Positions 8,650 through 18,381 of a stretch of 64,000 nt of DNA are shown piece by piece. Made by a program: the position numbers and the translations under genes. How positions within the stretch are numbered: position 1 is the stretch's first letter; the number at the start of each line of letters is the position of its first letter. The notes under the pieces are model-generated. The model did not search any database. It was given only the letters and a program-made list of their open reading frames with translations, and was not told where the DNA came from. Source of the DNA: CAWJKP01 sp963843465 (lineage in GTDB: Bacteria; Planctomycetota; Planctomycetia; Pirellulales; Thermoguttaceae); NCBI GenBank assembly GCA_963843465.1, contig CAWJKP010000004.1, forward strand, positions 1 through 64,000. Reading direction: 5' to 3'.

Positions 8650-11600
8650 TCAGTTGCAAGTCCTGGCAACGCGGATACCGCCGGACTCCTGCGCGTCAGG
8701 CGAGCCCATGAAGCGGCGGGCGGACCGGAGATCCTCCGCGTTGAGGAACCAGAAGCCGCCCCGGAGCACGCGAAAGACTCCGAAATTGGGGCCCTTCGGG
8801 TCGTCTACGGGGGACGCACTGTAGTAAAACTTGCCGTACCGGTCCTGGCACCACTCGCGCCCGTTTCCGCGCATATCGTATAACCCCCAGGCGTTCGGCC
8901 TTTTCTCGCCCACGGGGTGCGTGCCACGTTCCCGACTGTTGTCCCAGGCGTACTTGTCAAGAACGCTCACGTCGTCGCCGAACCAGTAGGAGGTCGTGCT
9001 CCCCGCGCGGCAGGCATACTCCCATTGCGCCTCGGTGGGTAACTGGAAACTCCCCGTCCCCGCGCCGAACTTCCCATTCAGTTTCTCAAGAAACTTCTGG
9101 CAGCCGTCCCAGCTCACGTGGTCCACAGGGTTCTTCGGCCCCTCGAACTTGCTCGGGTTGCTGCCCATTACTGCTTCCCACTGCTCCTGCGTGACGGGAT
9201 ACTTCCCCAGGTAGAACGACTTGGTAACGCGTACCCGGTGTTGCGGTCTCTCGTCGCTGTTTGCGTTCTTGTCCGAACGGGAGCCCATCAGGAACTCGCC
9301 GGCAGGAATCAAGACAAGCTCCAACTTCACGCCTCCGCCCAGTTCGACGCTGGTCTCCTTCGAGCTCGTGGGAAGGTCGCTCGGCTCGTGCCGGCGCTCC
9401 GCAATCGCCCGTTCCAGACCGCTCATCTCCTTCACGTTCGTGCCAAGATCGCTTGGGGACGTTTTCCCCGCGGCGGTCGCTGGCGCGGCGGGCTCCGTCC
9501 CGCTCGTCGATGGGCCGGGCTCCGTGGGCTGCGGCCTAGCCGGCTTGACCTCGGGCTCCTCCGCTGGAACAAGAACAAGAGAGGCTCGGAAGCCTACGTT
9601 GTCCCAACAGTAGTCGGGGCCGTTGCCGCTGCGGCGCGCGGACCGGGAACTCCCCGCGTCGAAGCACCAACCACCGCCTCGGAAAATGCGGCTTGAGCCT
9701 TCGAGGGAACCGGTCGGATCGTCCGTAGGCGACTCCGCATAATAGTCAAAGTTGCCGTGCCGGTCCGAGCACCACTCCCACACCTCGCCGTGCATATCAT
9801 ACAATCCCCACGCGTTGGCTCGCTTCCCGCCCACCGGGTGCGTCATCCCGCCAGCGTTGCCACCGAACCAACCGTAGTCGGAAAGCATGTTCTCTTCACG
9901 AATCTCCTCCATCTTGTCAGTGCGACCACTGGCGGCGGGACTGAACGACCACCGACCCGTGCTCCCCGCACGGCAAGCATACTCCCATTGGGCTTCCGAG
10001 GGCAGAAGATACCTTCGCCCCGCCGCCTTCTCCTGCGGCGTCTCCGACAGCTTCCGGCAGAACTCCACCGCATCGTTCCACGACACCTGCTCCACCGGGA
10101 ATCGCTTCGTGTCCTGTCCGGCAACCTTCTCTTTCCACCCGCCCGTGGCCGAGAACTTGCTGGGGTTGACGCCCATGACCTGTTGGTACTCCCCCTGCGT
10201 CACCAGGCAGGTCCCCAAGCAAAACGGCTTGGTGATCCGCACTCGGTGCTGTGGCGCCTCGCCCAGAAGGGCTTTCATGTACCAACCCCCCTCGGTGGCA
10301 TGTGCCTTCGTCTCCTCTTCGATCAGTTCCTTGGGCGAGCCCATCATGAACTCGCCCGGCGGGATGAGCGCGAACTTCATGCCGATGGAGTTGGTGAGCC
10401 CGACCGGCACGCGGAGGTGCTTCGCCCATGCGTCCTGGTGCTCCTTGGCCTTCTTTTCGTCGAACGGCGCGACGGCGGGAGGTGGAGCGCCGGGCGGGAG
10501 TTTCCATTTGCCGTCGGCGCCGACAAGACTGCCCACGGCAGGAGGACGCACGGGGGATTGATAATCGGCACTTGCGGTCGGTGTCGCTGGGCCGGGCTGC
10601 GTGGGCTGCGGCTTACGGGGCTTGACCTCGGGTTCCTCCGCCGAAACCCGGGAGACGCGGAGGCCACAGTCGAAGCCCGGTTGCCGCGGCGGGAGGTACA
10701 TGCGACCCGCCGAGCGACAGGCAGCGACTGTATTGTAGGAGCTACCGCCCTTGAAAACACGGTATTTTCCCGTCGCGGGTCCCCGCGGATCGTCGGTCGG
10801 TGAGTTCTCATAGTAATCGTCGTCATACCAATCCTGACACCACTCCCATGCATTCCCGTGCATGTCGAACAGTCCCCACGCGTTCGGCTTTTTTTGCCCA
10901 ACCGGATGGGTCGCGCCGCCCGAGTTCTCGTTATACCAGGCATATTCGCCCAACCGCGACTCGTCGTCCCCGAAGCAATATTCGGTCGTGCTCCCCGCCC
11001 GGCAGGCATATTCCCACTGCGCCTCGGTCGGCAACTGGAACTTTCCTCCCCCGAGGTTCGACATTCCGTTGAGTTTGTCAAGAAACATCTGGCAGTCGTC
11101 CCAACGGAGCCCCGTCACCGGATGTTTCGAGCGGGGCGAGTCAATGCCCATCACTTCAACCCATTGCTCCTTCGTCACCAGATACTTGCCCAGGTAGAAC
11201 GGTCTGGTAATCCGAACCCGGTGCCGAGGCTTTTGGTTCTCGTTGCCCATTCCCAAATTGGACGCGCCCATCATGAACTCGCCCGCCGGAATCAGCACCA
11301 TCTCCATCTTCACCCCGCCGCCCAGCTCGAAGCTGATCTCCTTCGAGTTCGTGGCAAGATTGCTCGGGGATGTTTTCCCAGGGGTGGTTGGTGCGCCGGC
11401 GGGCTCCGTCGTCGATGGGCCGGGCTGCTTGTTTTGCGGCACAGGGTGCGTACCTGCTGCGTGGCCCGAGGCGGACGGCACACGGAGTGTGCCTGCTACT
11501 GTCTTGGGCTCCAACGTCACGTGCAGGACTTCGTGTTCACCCTGCCGCAGCGAAAACGACTTGCTCACCGACTGGTAGTTGCCGGAAGTGACCAGCAGGT

Positions 11601-12147
11601 CGTGCCCGCCGGCCTTCAACCGCAGCGGCTCCTTCAGGCCCGCGATGTCGATCACGTCGCCGTCGACCTTCACCGTAACCTGGGCCGCCAGGTCGCTCAG
11701 CTCGATCTTCACCGTGCCGCTGCCGGTTTGGATCGAGAGCACCACGGCGAGCACCCCCCCGGCGGCGGCGGCGAAGCCCGGCAAGGCCAGCCATTTCCAC
11801 CATCCACGCCCGCGCCCCGCGGCGGAGGCCAAAGCGCCGGCGCCCCGCCAGACGGCCGTCGTTGCAGCGACAAGGGCGGCGGGCACACGCACGCGCAACG
11901 TCGCCCCGCCCGCCGCGATCGGCGAGGTCTGCAACCGCTCCCAGGAATCACGGGAAGTCAGCGACTTCTCGGGTAGCGCCAGCAGGGCCTCCAAGTCGGC
12001 CGCCAACTCCGCGGCGCTCTGATACCGCTCCTCGGGCTTCTTTTTCAGCCCGCGGGCCAGAATCCGGCAAACCGCGTCGGGCAACTGCGGCGACAACTGC
12101 CGCGGATCGGGCACCGGCTGGTGACAGTGCATATAGCCCAGCGCCCC
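8650..12147 (-). CDS. Kinase-associated membrane protein part: TM segment plus three FGE-sulfatase-like domains
   Basis: This frame continues the kinase encoded upstream (up to 13100). It starts with the end of the kinase C-lobe (LARGLKKKPEERYQSAAEL), then a membrane segment (WLALPGFAAAAGGVLAVVLS) and a PEGA-like strand region. Three FGE-sulfatase (DUF323-fold) domains follow, each opening with 'LIPxGEFxMGS' and containing LPTEAQWEYACRAGS or LPSEAQWEYACRAGS; the first two carry WEWC where the third has REWC. None of the three has both cysteines of a catalytic formylglycine enzyme: the first has only the second (AACRSAGR), the second has one displaced, the third has none. They are therefore probably binding modules outside the membrane. 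Pro/Thr-rich linkers separate the domains. Confidence 0.85.
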   Translation of the reverse strand, partial: GALGYMHCHQPVPDPRQLSPQLPDAVCRILARGLKKKPEERYQSAAELAADLEALLALPEKSLTSRDSWERLQTSPIAAGGATLRVRVPAALVAATTAVWRGAGALASAAGRGRGWWKWLALPGFAAAAGGVLAVVLSIQTGSGTVKIELSDLAAQVTVKVDGDVIDIAGLKEPLRLKAGGHDLLVTSGNYQSVSKSFSLRQGEHEVLHVTLEPKTVAGTLRVPSASGHAAGTHPVPQNKQPGPSTTEPAGAPTTPGKTSPSNLATNSKEISFELGGGVKMEMVLIPAGEFMMGASNLGMGNENQKPRHRVRITRPFYLGKYLVTKEQWVEVMGIDSPRSKHPVTGLRWDDCQMFLDKLNGMSNLGGGKFQLPTEAQWEYACRAGSTTEYCFGDDESRLGEYAWYNENSGGATHPVGQKKPNAWGLFDMHGNAWEWCQDWYDDDYYENSPTDDPRGPATGKYRVFKGGSSYNTVAACRSAGRMYLPPRQPGFDCGLRVSRVSAEEPEVKPRKPQPTQPGPATPTASADYQSPVRPPAVGSLVGADGKWKLPPGAPPPAVAPFDEKKAKEHQDAWAKHLRVPVGLTNSIGMKFALIPPGEFMMGSPKELIEEETKAHATEGGWYMKALLGEAPQHRVRITKPFCLGTCLVTQGEYQQVMGVNPSKFSATGGWKEKVAGQDTKRFPVEQVSWNDAVEFCRKLSETPQEKAAGRRYLLPSEAQWEYACRAGSTGRWSFSPAASGRTDKMEEIREENMLSDYGWFGGNAGGMTHPVGGKRANAWGLYDMHGEVWEWCSDRHGNFDYYAESPTDDPTGSLEGSSRIFRGGGWCFDAGSSRSARRSGNGPDYCWDNVGFRASLVLVPAEEPEVKPARPQPTEPGPSTSGTEPAAPATAAGKTSPSDLGTNVKEMSGLERAIAERRHEPSDLPTSSKETSVELGGGVKLELVLIPAGEFLMGSRSDKNANSDERPQHRVRVTKSFYLGKYPVTQEQWEAVMGSNPSKFEGPKNPVDHVSWDGCQKFLEKLNGKFGAGTGSFQLPTEAQWEYACRAGSTTSYWFGDDVSVLDKYAWDNSRERGTHPVGEKRPNAWGLYDMRGNGREWCQDRYGKFYYSASPVDDPKGPNFGVFRVLRGGFWFLNAEDLRSARRFMGSPDAQESGGIRVARTCN
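11472..11499 (+). repeat. Palindromic-repeat arm inside the kinase/FGE gene
   Basis: These 28 bp match the right arm of the 56148-56222 palindrome with one mismatch (CGGACGGCACACGG, then A instead of C, then GTGTGCCTGCTAC). Here the repeat lies in the linker between the membrane segment and the first FGE domain and is translated in frame as AGTLRVPSASGHAAG. Confidence 0.8.
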
Positions 12148-13100
12148 GGCGCGGCGTCGCCGAAGGGGTCCTGGCCGGTCAGCAGGCAGTAATAAGCGCA
12201 GACCAGCGAGTACAAGTCGCTGCGGCCGTCCACCTTGCCGCCCTGCCACTGCTCCGGCGACATGTAGGCCGGCGTGCCGAAGACCGAGCCGTCCTGGGTC
12301 AGCCGGCTCTCGCTGAACTGCGAGCGGGCCAGGCCGAAGTCGGCCACCTTAGTCACGCCGTTGCGGGTCCGCATGAGGTTGGCCGGCTTGATGTCGCGGT
12401 GGATCAAGCCCAACTGGTGGGCCGCCTCCAAGCCCGTTGCCGCGTCGCGGATCGCCCGGGTGGCCTCGCGCCAGGGCATCGGCCGGCCTTCGCTCACCGC
12501 GTCGTCCAGCGACTGCCCGTCCACGTACTCCATGGCGATATAGACCAGGCTGCCCTCCTGGCCGACCGAGTAGACGGTCACCGCATTGGTGTGGTGCAGC
12601 TTGGCCGCCAGGCGGGCCTCGCGGAGGAACCGCTTCAGGCGATCTTCGTTGGCGGCAAAGCGGGCCGGCAGCGTCTTGATCGCCACGTCGCGGTCCAGGC
12701 TGGGGTCGTGGGCCAGCCAGACCTCGCCCATGCCGCCTTGGCCCAGTTTTCGGCGAACCGTGTACGGTCCGATCTTCTGCGGCGGGGAAGCGCCTGCGGG
12801 CAAGGCCAAGCCGGGAGCCGGGGGCCGGGGGTCGGGGGCCGGGGATCGGGATTCCGCTGCGGGCGAGGCCAGCCCGGGCGGCACCGCCATCTTCGCCTGG
12901 CCCTCGATGGGGCCACTACGTTTGCCGGCCGCCGACCCCGGGGAAGACAGCGGCTTGGGCGCGCCCGTCTCGTCGGCCTTCATCTCCACGGTGAAGCCCG
13001 TGCCGCACTTCTTGCAGGTCGTGCGGCTGCCGAGAATTTCCTCCCGGACCGTGTATTTCTGTCCGCAGTCCGGGTTCGGACATCGGATGGTAATCGGCAT
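12045..13100 (-). CDS. Serine/threonine protein kinase, N-terminal part (frameshifted)
   Basis: The start chosen is ATG at 13100 (MPITIRCPNPDCGQ), preceded by GGGAG; upstream in-frame codons encode non-conserved sequence. A zinc ribbon (CPNPDCG...CKKCG) comes first, then a Pro-rich linker. A Hanks-type kinase domain follows: LGQGGMGEVW glycine loop, DVAIKTLP lysine, IHRDIKPANL catalytic loop, VADFGLARS, and GTPAYMSPEQW. Homology stops at TGQDPFGDAAPG (about 12150); the rest of the protein continues in another frame in the FGE part, so one indel in the GCCGCGCCGGGGCG run breaks the gene. The full protein would be about 1,480 residues, a cytoplasmic kinase joined to exterior domains. Confidence 0.85.
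   Translation of the reverse strand: MPITIRCPNPDCGQKYTVREEILGSRTTCKKCGTGFTVEMKADETGAPKPLSSPGSAAGKRSGPIEGQAKMAVPPGLASPAAESRSPAPDPRPPAPGLALPAGASPPQKIGPYTVRRKLGQGGMGEVWLAHDPSLDRDVAIKTLPARFAANEDRLKRFLREARLAAKLHHTNAVTVYSVGQEGSLVYIAMEYVDGQSLDDAVSEGRPMPWREATRAIRDAATGLEAAHQLGLIHRDIKPANLMRTRNGVTKVADFGLARSQFSESRLTQDGSVFGTPAYMSPEQWQGGKVDGRSDLYSLVCAYYCLLTGQDPFGDAAPGRWAICTVTSRCPIRGSCRRSCPTRFAGFWPAG
12811..12849 (+). repeat. G-rich repeat inside kinase linker
   Basis: A run of G-tracts (five or more blocks of three to five G) encodes the Pro-rich linker of the kinase on the opposite strand. It shares the words GTCGGGG and GGGGATCGGG with the complementary C-rich stretch at about 60574-60608. It could form a G-quadruplex on the plus strand. 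Confidence 0.6.
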
Positions 13101-13301
13101 AGCATCTCCCGTCGAGTGGTTCCGAGGCAAGTTCCTACTCACGCCCCATGAGTGGTTCCGAGGAGGGTTCCCCATTGCCCCCCATCCTACCAGCTTGTGC
13201 TCAGGGCAGCAACGCTTGCCAGAAGGACGACTGAGGTCCCTATCAATCTATTCGGGCGGCGAAGCCGCTGTTGGGGAAAAGGGTTACGCGCCCAGCAGCG
13301 A

Positions 13302-15161
13302 CTACTTGGCTTTCTTGGCTTCCACCAGGTCCAGCTTGGCAATGAAGTACCATTCGCCGGCGTTATCGGTCAGACGCAGGCGGAATTTCTTTCCCACGGC
13401 TGGGGGCACCGTCACGGCGAATTCGCCCCAATTGTTTCCGCCGCCGAAAGGTCCGGCCTGAGATACCACGGTCCCCTGCGGATCGAGGATTTCCAGGGTC
13501 ATGCGTTCCATGGCCGCGCCAACGAAGTGGACTATCCCGACGGCGGGTGACCATTGGATGTCGTAGACGACGCATTTTCCGGTTACCTGCTGGAAATAGA
13601 CCGGTTGGCCGAAGAACGGTCCGCGCGGATCGACCGTCATCTGCACGGGGAAGGCATCCCTCTTTGTGCCGGCGGGAAAAAGCCTCATGCTCATCTCGGG
13701 CCGGAATACAATCAGACGGTTGCGAAGCGGCGAAGCGCCAGCGGCATGAAGAGCTTTCCCTGGTTCCGCAGTCTTCGTCGGCGGCTTGCGGTTGTCGGCC
13801 ACCAGCGATGCCTCGGTGGGAATGAACATCGCAACGTCGGTGAATAAACCACATCCGCCAACGGATGCGGTGCCCTCCGTGTAGCTTGAATCGCGAGTTT
13901 CGAGCAGCGGCTGGCCGTTGACAGACAGCGTCAGCGTGTCGCCAACGGCGGAAACCCCGAAAACAAAGAAATCATCGTAGGCTTTCGGGGAATCGCCGTT
14001 TTTCAAGTCAACCCACTTGCCATCGACGTGCTTTCCAATGCCAAACTGACGGCCGCCGTTGAACCAGGCGGCGTAGTAAGAACCTTTGTCAGACTTTCGG
14101 AGAGACAGATTCATGTTCAGGCCCGAGGTTTTCTTGGCCTTTGCGCGGATGCTTGCGTCTTTGGCAATGACTGGATAGCCGATGTCTTCGCCGGTGTGCG
14201 TTTCCAGGGTGCCATTGGAATAACGGATATGGTCGTTGATCGCGTCCCATCCGATCAGTTTGTCCGGCGATGTGAGCAAAGGGAACCACTTGCCAAAGAC
14301 GATTCTTGGGAGGCCGTGACCTCGGCGAATGGAAGCCTCAGGGAGCAGCGGCTCCTCGGCCGCTTGCGCAAGACGTTTTTCCACCTTCGATTTCCCCAGG
14401 CCCGGCGCCAGGTCCGGCAGGGCCTCCTGGTACCAATAAGCGGCACGCGCCCGCATGGCGGCTTTGGGCCTGCCCGCGGTCTTCTCCGCCAAATCCCACC
14501 ACGCATCGCCTCGGGCGACCCGCCCTTCGGCCTTGGAGGGTTTCGACGCCAGTTCCTCGGCGGCCAGCGACTTCAAGGCCTGATCGCTCCCCTTGGCCAA
14601 GAGCTTCAGACCTTCGTCCCAATCGTCCGCGGAGAAGCAATACCAACGACCGACCGCCAGGCAGGCGTCCGGGTCGTCGGGAGCAGCCTTGAGCCGCTCC
14701 TGCATCGCCTGGAACGCCTTGTGCTCGTCCCGGGCCTGCTGGAGATCCTTGACGCAGTCGGTCAGCGCGCCGAGCGCCGAGTCGATCTCCTCCAGTTCCG
14801 CTTCTGCCTCCGCGGCTTTCTTTTCCCGGGCGGCCTTGTCGGACGGATTACGGATGCGCACGGCCTCCGTGCGCACGGCGTGCAATGCCTTCTGCGCCTG
14901 CTTCTTGGGCTCGACCAAAAACTCCTGGGCAGCGTCCAGTACGTCGGAGGCCTCCTGAACCGCGCCGCTGGCCGCAGCCTCCTCGGCGAACTTCACGCAC
15001 GAAGCGATGAGGGTCGAAATTGGATGAGCGTCGCCCGAGGAGCCTTGCTCCAAGAGCCGCTTCCAGAGCCGCGATTTCACCTGAAGGGGCTGGACATTGA
15101 ACCCCGCGGCGGCAATCGCATCCACGGCCTCCAGCATCAAGTCCGGCTTCGACCGCATCAC
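13302..15161 (-). CDS. Kinase/FGE protein 2, C-terminal helical and NPCBM-like part
   Basis: The frame picks up AMRSKPDLMLEAVDAIAAAGF, the expected continuation of AGEIACDA. A long coiled helical region follows, then the module GRWYCFSADDWDEGLKLLAKGSD, which recurs in planctomycete kinase/FGE proteins (ALGDAWWDLAE-like sequence, here RGDAWWDLAE). A concanavalin-like domain (KGSYYAAWFNGG) and a C-terminal jelly-roll-like domain (FRLRLTDNAGEWYFIAKLDL) end the protein at 13302. Including all four pieces the gene spans 13302-18216, about 1,630 residues, with at least three frameshifts. The function of the C-terminal region is unknown. Confidence 0.75.
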   Translation of the reverse strand: MMRSKPDLMLEAVDAIAAAGFNVQPLQVKSRLWKRLLEQGSSGDAHPISTLIASCVKFAEEAAASGAVQEASDVLDAAQEFLVEPKKQAQKALHAVRTEAVRIRNPSDKAAREKKAAEAEAELEEIDSALGALTDCVKDLQQARDEHKAFQAMQERLKAAPDDPDACLAVGRWYCFSADDWDEGLKLLAKGSDQALKSLAAEELASKPSKAEGRVARGDAWWDLAEKTAGRPKAAMRARAAYWYQEALPDLAPGLGKSKVEKRLAQAAEEPLLPEASIRRGHGLPRIVFGKWFPLLTSPDKLIGWDAINDHIRYSNGTLETHTGEDIGYPVIAKDASIRAKAKKTSGLNMNLSLRKSDKGSYYAAWFNGGRQFGIGKHVDGKWVDLKNGDSPKAYDDFFVFGVSAVGDTLTLSVNGQPLLETRDSSYTEGTASVGGCGLFTDVAMFIPTEASLVADNRKPPTKTAEPGKALHAAGASPLRNRLIVFRPEMSMRLFPAGTKRDAFPVQMTVDPRGPFFGQPVYFQQVTGKCVVYDIQWSPAVGIVHFVGAAMERMTLEILDPQGTVVSQAGPFGGGNNWGEFAVTVPPAVGKKFRLRLTDNAGEWYFIAKLDLVEAKKAK

Positions 15162-17160
15162 ACGCGATCTCCCCGGCGCGGCGCAACATCACGAACTGCT
15201 CGGCCCGGTGGCCTTCGTTCTTCCGTCCGTCCTCCAGCAGTTTGCGGGCCAGGGCGGCCTTGGCCGCCTGATCCTTGGCCTCGCCAGACTTGTAGACCTC
15301 GTCGATCTGGCCGATCAGCCGCTTCTGCTCATCCGGCGAAGGTGGGTCGAGCTTCTTCAAGGGTGCTTTCACCTCATCCGGCCCGGCTGGCTTGGAAACC
15401 GGCGTCACTGGTTCAACGTCCGGCTTGGTTTCATCCTTGGCCTGCGGCTTGGGCTGCTCCGAGGGCGGCGGGATCTCCGGCTTCGATCCTTGCTTTGGAC
15501 CGACAAGTCTCGCGACAGCGGGAAGACCAGCAGGGGATGGAGAATCAGGGCCTGCGACGGCGGGTGACGACTTGCTGGCGGTCGAGCCACCGGAAGGTTG
15601 TGCGGTGTCGCTGCTAGGGCTCATCTTCGCCCGCTCAGCGGCCGTGTCCGCCAGAACTTGGCAGACGCGGAAGCCCAGGAAGTGGTAGTGGAGCCCGAGT
15701 TCGACGTTGGAGCGGTACGCCGAACGGCAGCTCCACGCCGGGTATCCCCAGCCACCGCCGCGAAGCACACGGCCCGGGCCACCGAGGGGACCGGCCGGAT
15801 CGTCTGTAGGCGACTTCGCATAATAATCCTTGTCGTACCAGTCCGCGCACCACTCCCACACGTCCCCCTGCATATCATACAATCCCCAAGCGATCCCTCG
15901 CTTGAGACCCACCGGATGTACCCTCCCGCCCGCGTTGTCCGGGAACCAGCCGTAGTCGGAAAGCGACTTCTCCTCGTTCTCCTTGCGAATCAAGTTGCGT
16001 GCCGAACTGAAACTGTATCGACCCGTGCTCCCGGCGCGGCACGCATACTCCCATTGCGCCTCCGAGGGCAGAAGATACGTTCGCCCCGCCGCCTTCTCCT
16101 CCGGCATCTCCGATAGTTTTCGGCAAAACTCCACCGCATCACCCCACGATACGTTCTCCACCGGAAACCGCTTTGTGTCCTGGCCGGCTACTTGGTCCTT
16201 GTGTTGGCCCGTGGCTGAGAACTCGCTGGGATTGTTGCCCACGACCCGCTGGTACTCCTCCTGCGTGACCAGGTATCTCCCCAAGTAAAACGCCTTGGTG
16301 ATTCGCACCCGGTGCTGCGGCCCCTCGCCCGCAAGCCGCTCCTTATACCACTGGCCGAGCCCCTGGTCATCGCCATGTGCCTTCAATTCCTCCTCGATCA
16401 GTTCCTTGGGCGAGCCCATCATGAACTCGCCCGGTGGGATGAGCACCAGCTTCATGCCGATGGAATTGGTGATCTCCACCGGCACGCCCAACTGCCGGGC
16501 CCAGCGCTCCTGAAACGTTCGTGCCTGCTCGGCGTCGAAGGGCGCGATGGCCAGCGGGGGCGGTTTGAGCGTCACCTTAACCTTCACCTGGCCACCGCGC
16601 GTGACCGTTATGCTCTCGGAGTCGAGCTGGAACGGATCGTCGCCGCCCTCGACGGCAAGGTCGTACTTGCCCGCGTCGAGGCTCAGCGTCCAGCCCGAGC
16701 GGGCATCCGCCACTTGAACTTTCTCCCCGCCTTGGCTGACGGCCACTTGCACGTCCTTGCCCAGTTGCTCGTCGATCTCGACCACCAGCGTCCCCTGGCG
16801 GAGGGCGAAGTTCAAAACGACCGCCAGCAGCAAGAGCACGACCAGGCCCCCGCCGGCGCCTAATAGCACCAGCCGCTTGCGCCCGACCCTCGCGACAGTT
16901 GCCCGGCCTTGGCCGAGGGGCGTAGCAGGGGACCGGTCCCATGGGTGCGAAGGACCCTTTGGGGCGGCAGGAAAATTGGAGTTGCTCCCTTTTCCCTTCC
17001 CCTTCGGGCCCGTGTCGTGTTCCGGGCCGACCTGCGGCTGCGCTGGCCCCGTGGCCGTAGGCTTCTTCTGCTCGGTCAGCGTGCCCCGTGGCGCAACTTC
17101 CTGCAAAAAGGCCCACCTCCCGGAGACGCTCTCGCTGGGCGATTCGGGCAAGGCGGGGGC
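15154..17160 (-). CDS. Kinase/FGE protein 2, membrane segment and FGE-like domain
   Basis: After a Pro-rich linker and a membrane segment (LVLLGAGGGLVVLLLLAVVL) comes a PEGA-like domain (GTLVVEIDEQLGKDVQV). An FGE-sulfatase-like domain follows: MKLVLIPPGEFMMGS, YLLPSEAQWEYACRAGS, DVWEWCADWYDKDYY, LRGGGWGYPAWSCRSAYRS. Only the second of the two catalytic FGE cysteines is kept, so it is probably not a sulfatase-activating enzyme. A Lys/Pro-rich stretch and a helical start of the C-terminal module (LIGQIDEVYKSGEAKDQAAK) end this piece. A third indel at about 15150-15165 separates it from the rest. Confidence 0.85.
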
Positions 17161-17834
17161 GCGACGGGGGTCGAGTGACCGGACGACACGCCCAAAACGG
17201 CCTCCAGTTCGCCAATCACCTCGGCCATCGACTGGTAGCGGTCCTCCGGTTTCTTCGCCAACATGCGTTGGCAGACCACATCGAGGGCTGCGGGCACCTC
17301 GGGCCGGACCGCGCACAGCGACGGGATCGGCGCCTCCAGGTGCATCAGGAACAGCTTGGCGAACGTCTCGCCCTGGTAGGGCGGACTGCCGGTCAAGAGC
17401 CGGTAGAACGTGCAGCCCAGCGAATAGATGTCGGCGCGGGCGTCGGCCTGGTGCGTATCCAGCGATTGCTCGGGGGCCATGTAGTCGCAGGTGCCCATCA
17501 CCTGGCCGGTGGTGGTCAGCCGCTCCGCCCCGCCCAGCGCCGCCTCGGCCCCGGCGATAAGGGCCATGCCCATGTCGAGGATCTTCACCGTGCCTTCGTT
17601 GTTCAGCAACAGGTTGCCCGGCTTGATGTCGCGGTGGACAATGCCCTTGCCGTGGGCGTACTGAAGTCCGCGAGCCGCCTGGAGGATGCACTCGACCGCC
17701 TGCTGGACGGGCAAGGGGCCACGTTCTTTGACGACCGTAGCCAGGTCACTGCCCTCGACGTACTCCATCGCCAGGTAGTGCATGCCCTGCTGCTCGTCGG
17801 CGTCGTAGGCCCTGACGATGTTGGGATGCGAGAA
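17151..17834 (-). CDS. Kinase/FGE protein 2, catalytic lobe
   Basis: The frame continues the N-lobe (SHPNIVRAYDADEQ, MHYLAMEYVEGSDL). It contains the catalytic loop IVHRDIKPGNLLLN, the Mg loop as DMG rather than DFG (KILDMGMALI), and the activation segment GTCDYMAPEQ. DADIYSLG-like residues (ARADIYSLGCTFY) and RMLAKKPEDRYQSM end the C-lobe. DMG in place of DFG is seen in the other planctomycete-type kinase here too, so activity is not excluded. Homology ends at about 17160 near SSGHSTPVAPP, where a second indel moves the protein into another frame. Confidence 0.85.
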
Positions 17835-17835
17835 G

Positions 17836-18216
17836 CTTGGCCGCCGCTTCCGCCTCGCGGTGGAACCGCTCGACGGCCCCGGCCTGCTTCATGGCCGCCG
17901 AGGAGAGGACCTTGATGGCCACCGTGCGTTTCATCCGGCGGTGCTGGGCCTTTAGCACCACGCCCATGCCGCCTGCGCCCAGCTTGTCCAAGACGACGTA
18001 CTGGCCGAAGACCAGCCCCTTGGCCTTGCCCTCGTAGACCGCCTGGACCTGGTACTTGGTCAGCTTCCCCTGTTGGACGAGCGCCTGGGCGAGTTGCTGA
18101 GCATCCTTGGGTCGCTTGTCGGGCGGCAGGCAGTCCTGGAACGCGGAGACTTCAGCCGCCGACATGAGGCCGCTTTGCGTCAAACGCTCGATAAACTGCC
18201 CGACCGTGACCGCCAT
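17836..18216 (-). CDS. Kinase/FGE protein 2, N-terminal part (frameshifted)
   Basis: Starts at ATG 18216 (MAVTVGQFIERL). The first 80 residues are a helical region (FIERLTQSGLM...LTKYQVQAVYEGKAKG) shared with the kinase at 59159 in this window, so it is a family-specific N-terminal module. The kinase N-lobe follows: LGAGGMGVVLKAQHRRMKR, then TVAIKVLS with the ATP-binding lysine. Homology stops at AEAAAKL (about 17835), where one extra C in AAGCTT(C)TCGCAT shifts the frame; removing it would give SHPNIVRAYDADEQQG and continue into the next entry. Confidence 0.85.
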
Positions 18217-18253
18217 CGCCAGGACCCGCGACCAGACCAGTTGGGGTGCGACT

Positions 18254-18282
18254 ATTTATCTACTGTACTCAGACGCCGACAA
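18254..18282 (-). promoter_or_regulatory. Putative sigma-70-type promoter of kinase/FGE gene 2
   Basis: On the minus strand TTGTCG (18277-18282) and ATAAAT (18254-18259) are separated by 17 bp and lie about 40 bp upstream of the start at 18216. Spacing is ideal and the region is locally AT-rich; the hexamers are imperfect. Confidence 0.35.
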
Positions 18283-18381
18283 GGCCGAAAGAGTCCCCCA
18301 CTATAGCCGGGGGCGCCAAGCGGTCTGAGGTCGGCTCGGGAGTGGCGATCGGCGCTCTTGCCCAGCCCTGGCCGTGCGAGG

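Noticed and set aside
11862..13151. Plus-strand open frame opposite the kinase domain
   Set aside because: The minus strand has all kinase motifs; the plus frame is a shadow.
8650..18216. FGE-like domains as the activators of the nearby sulfatase
   Set aside because: None keeps the catalytic cysteine pair and they are fused to membrane kinases.
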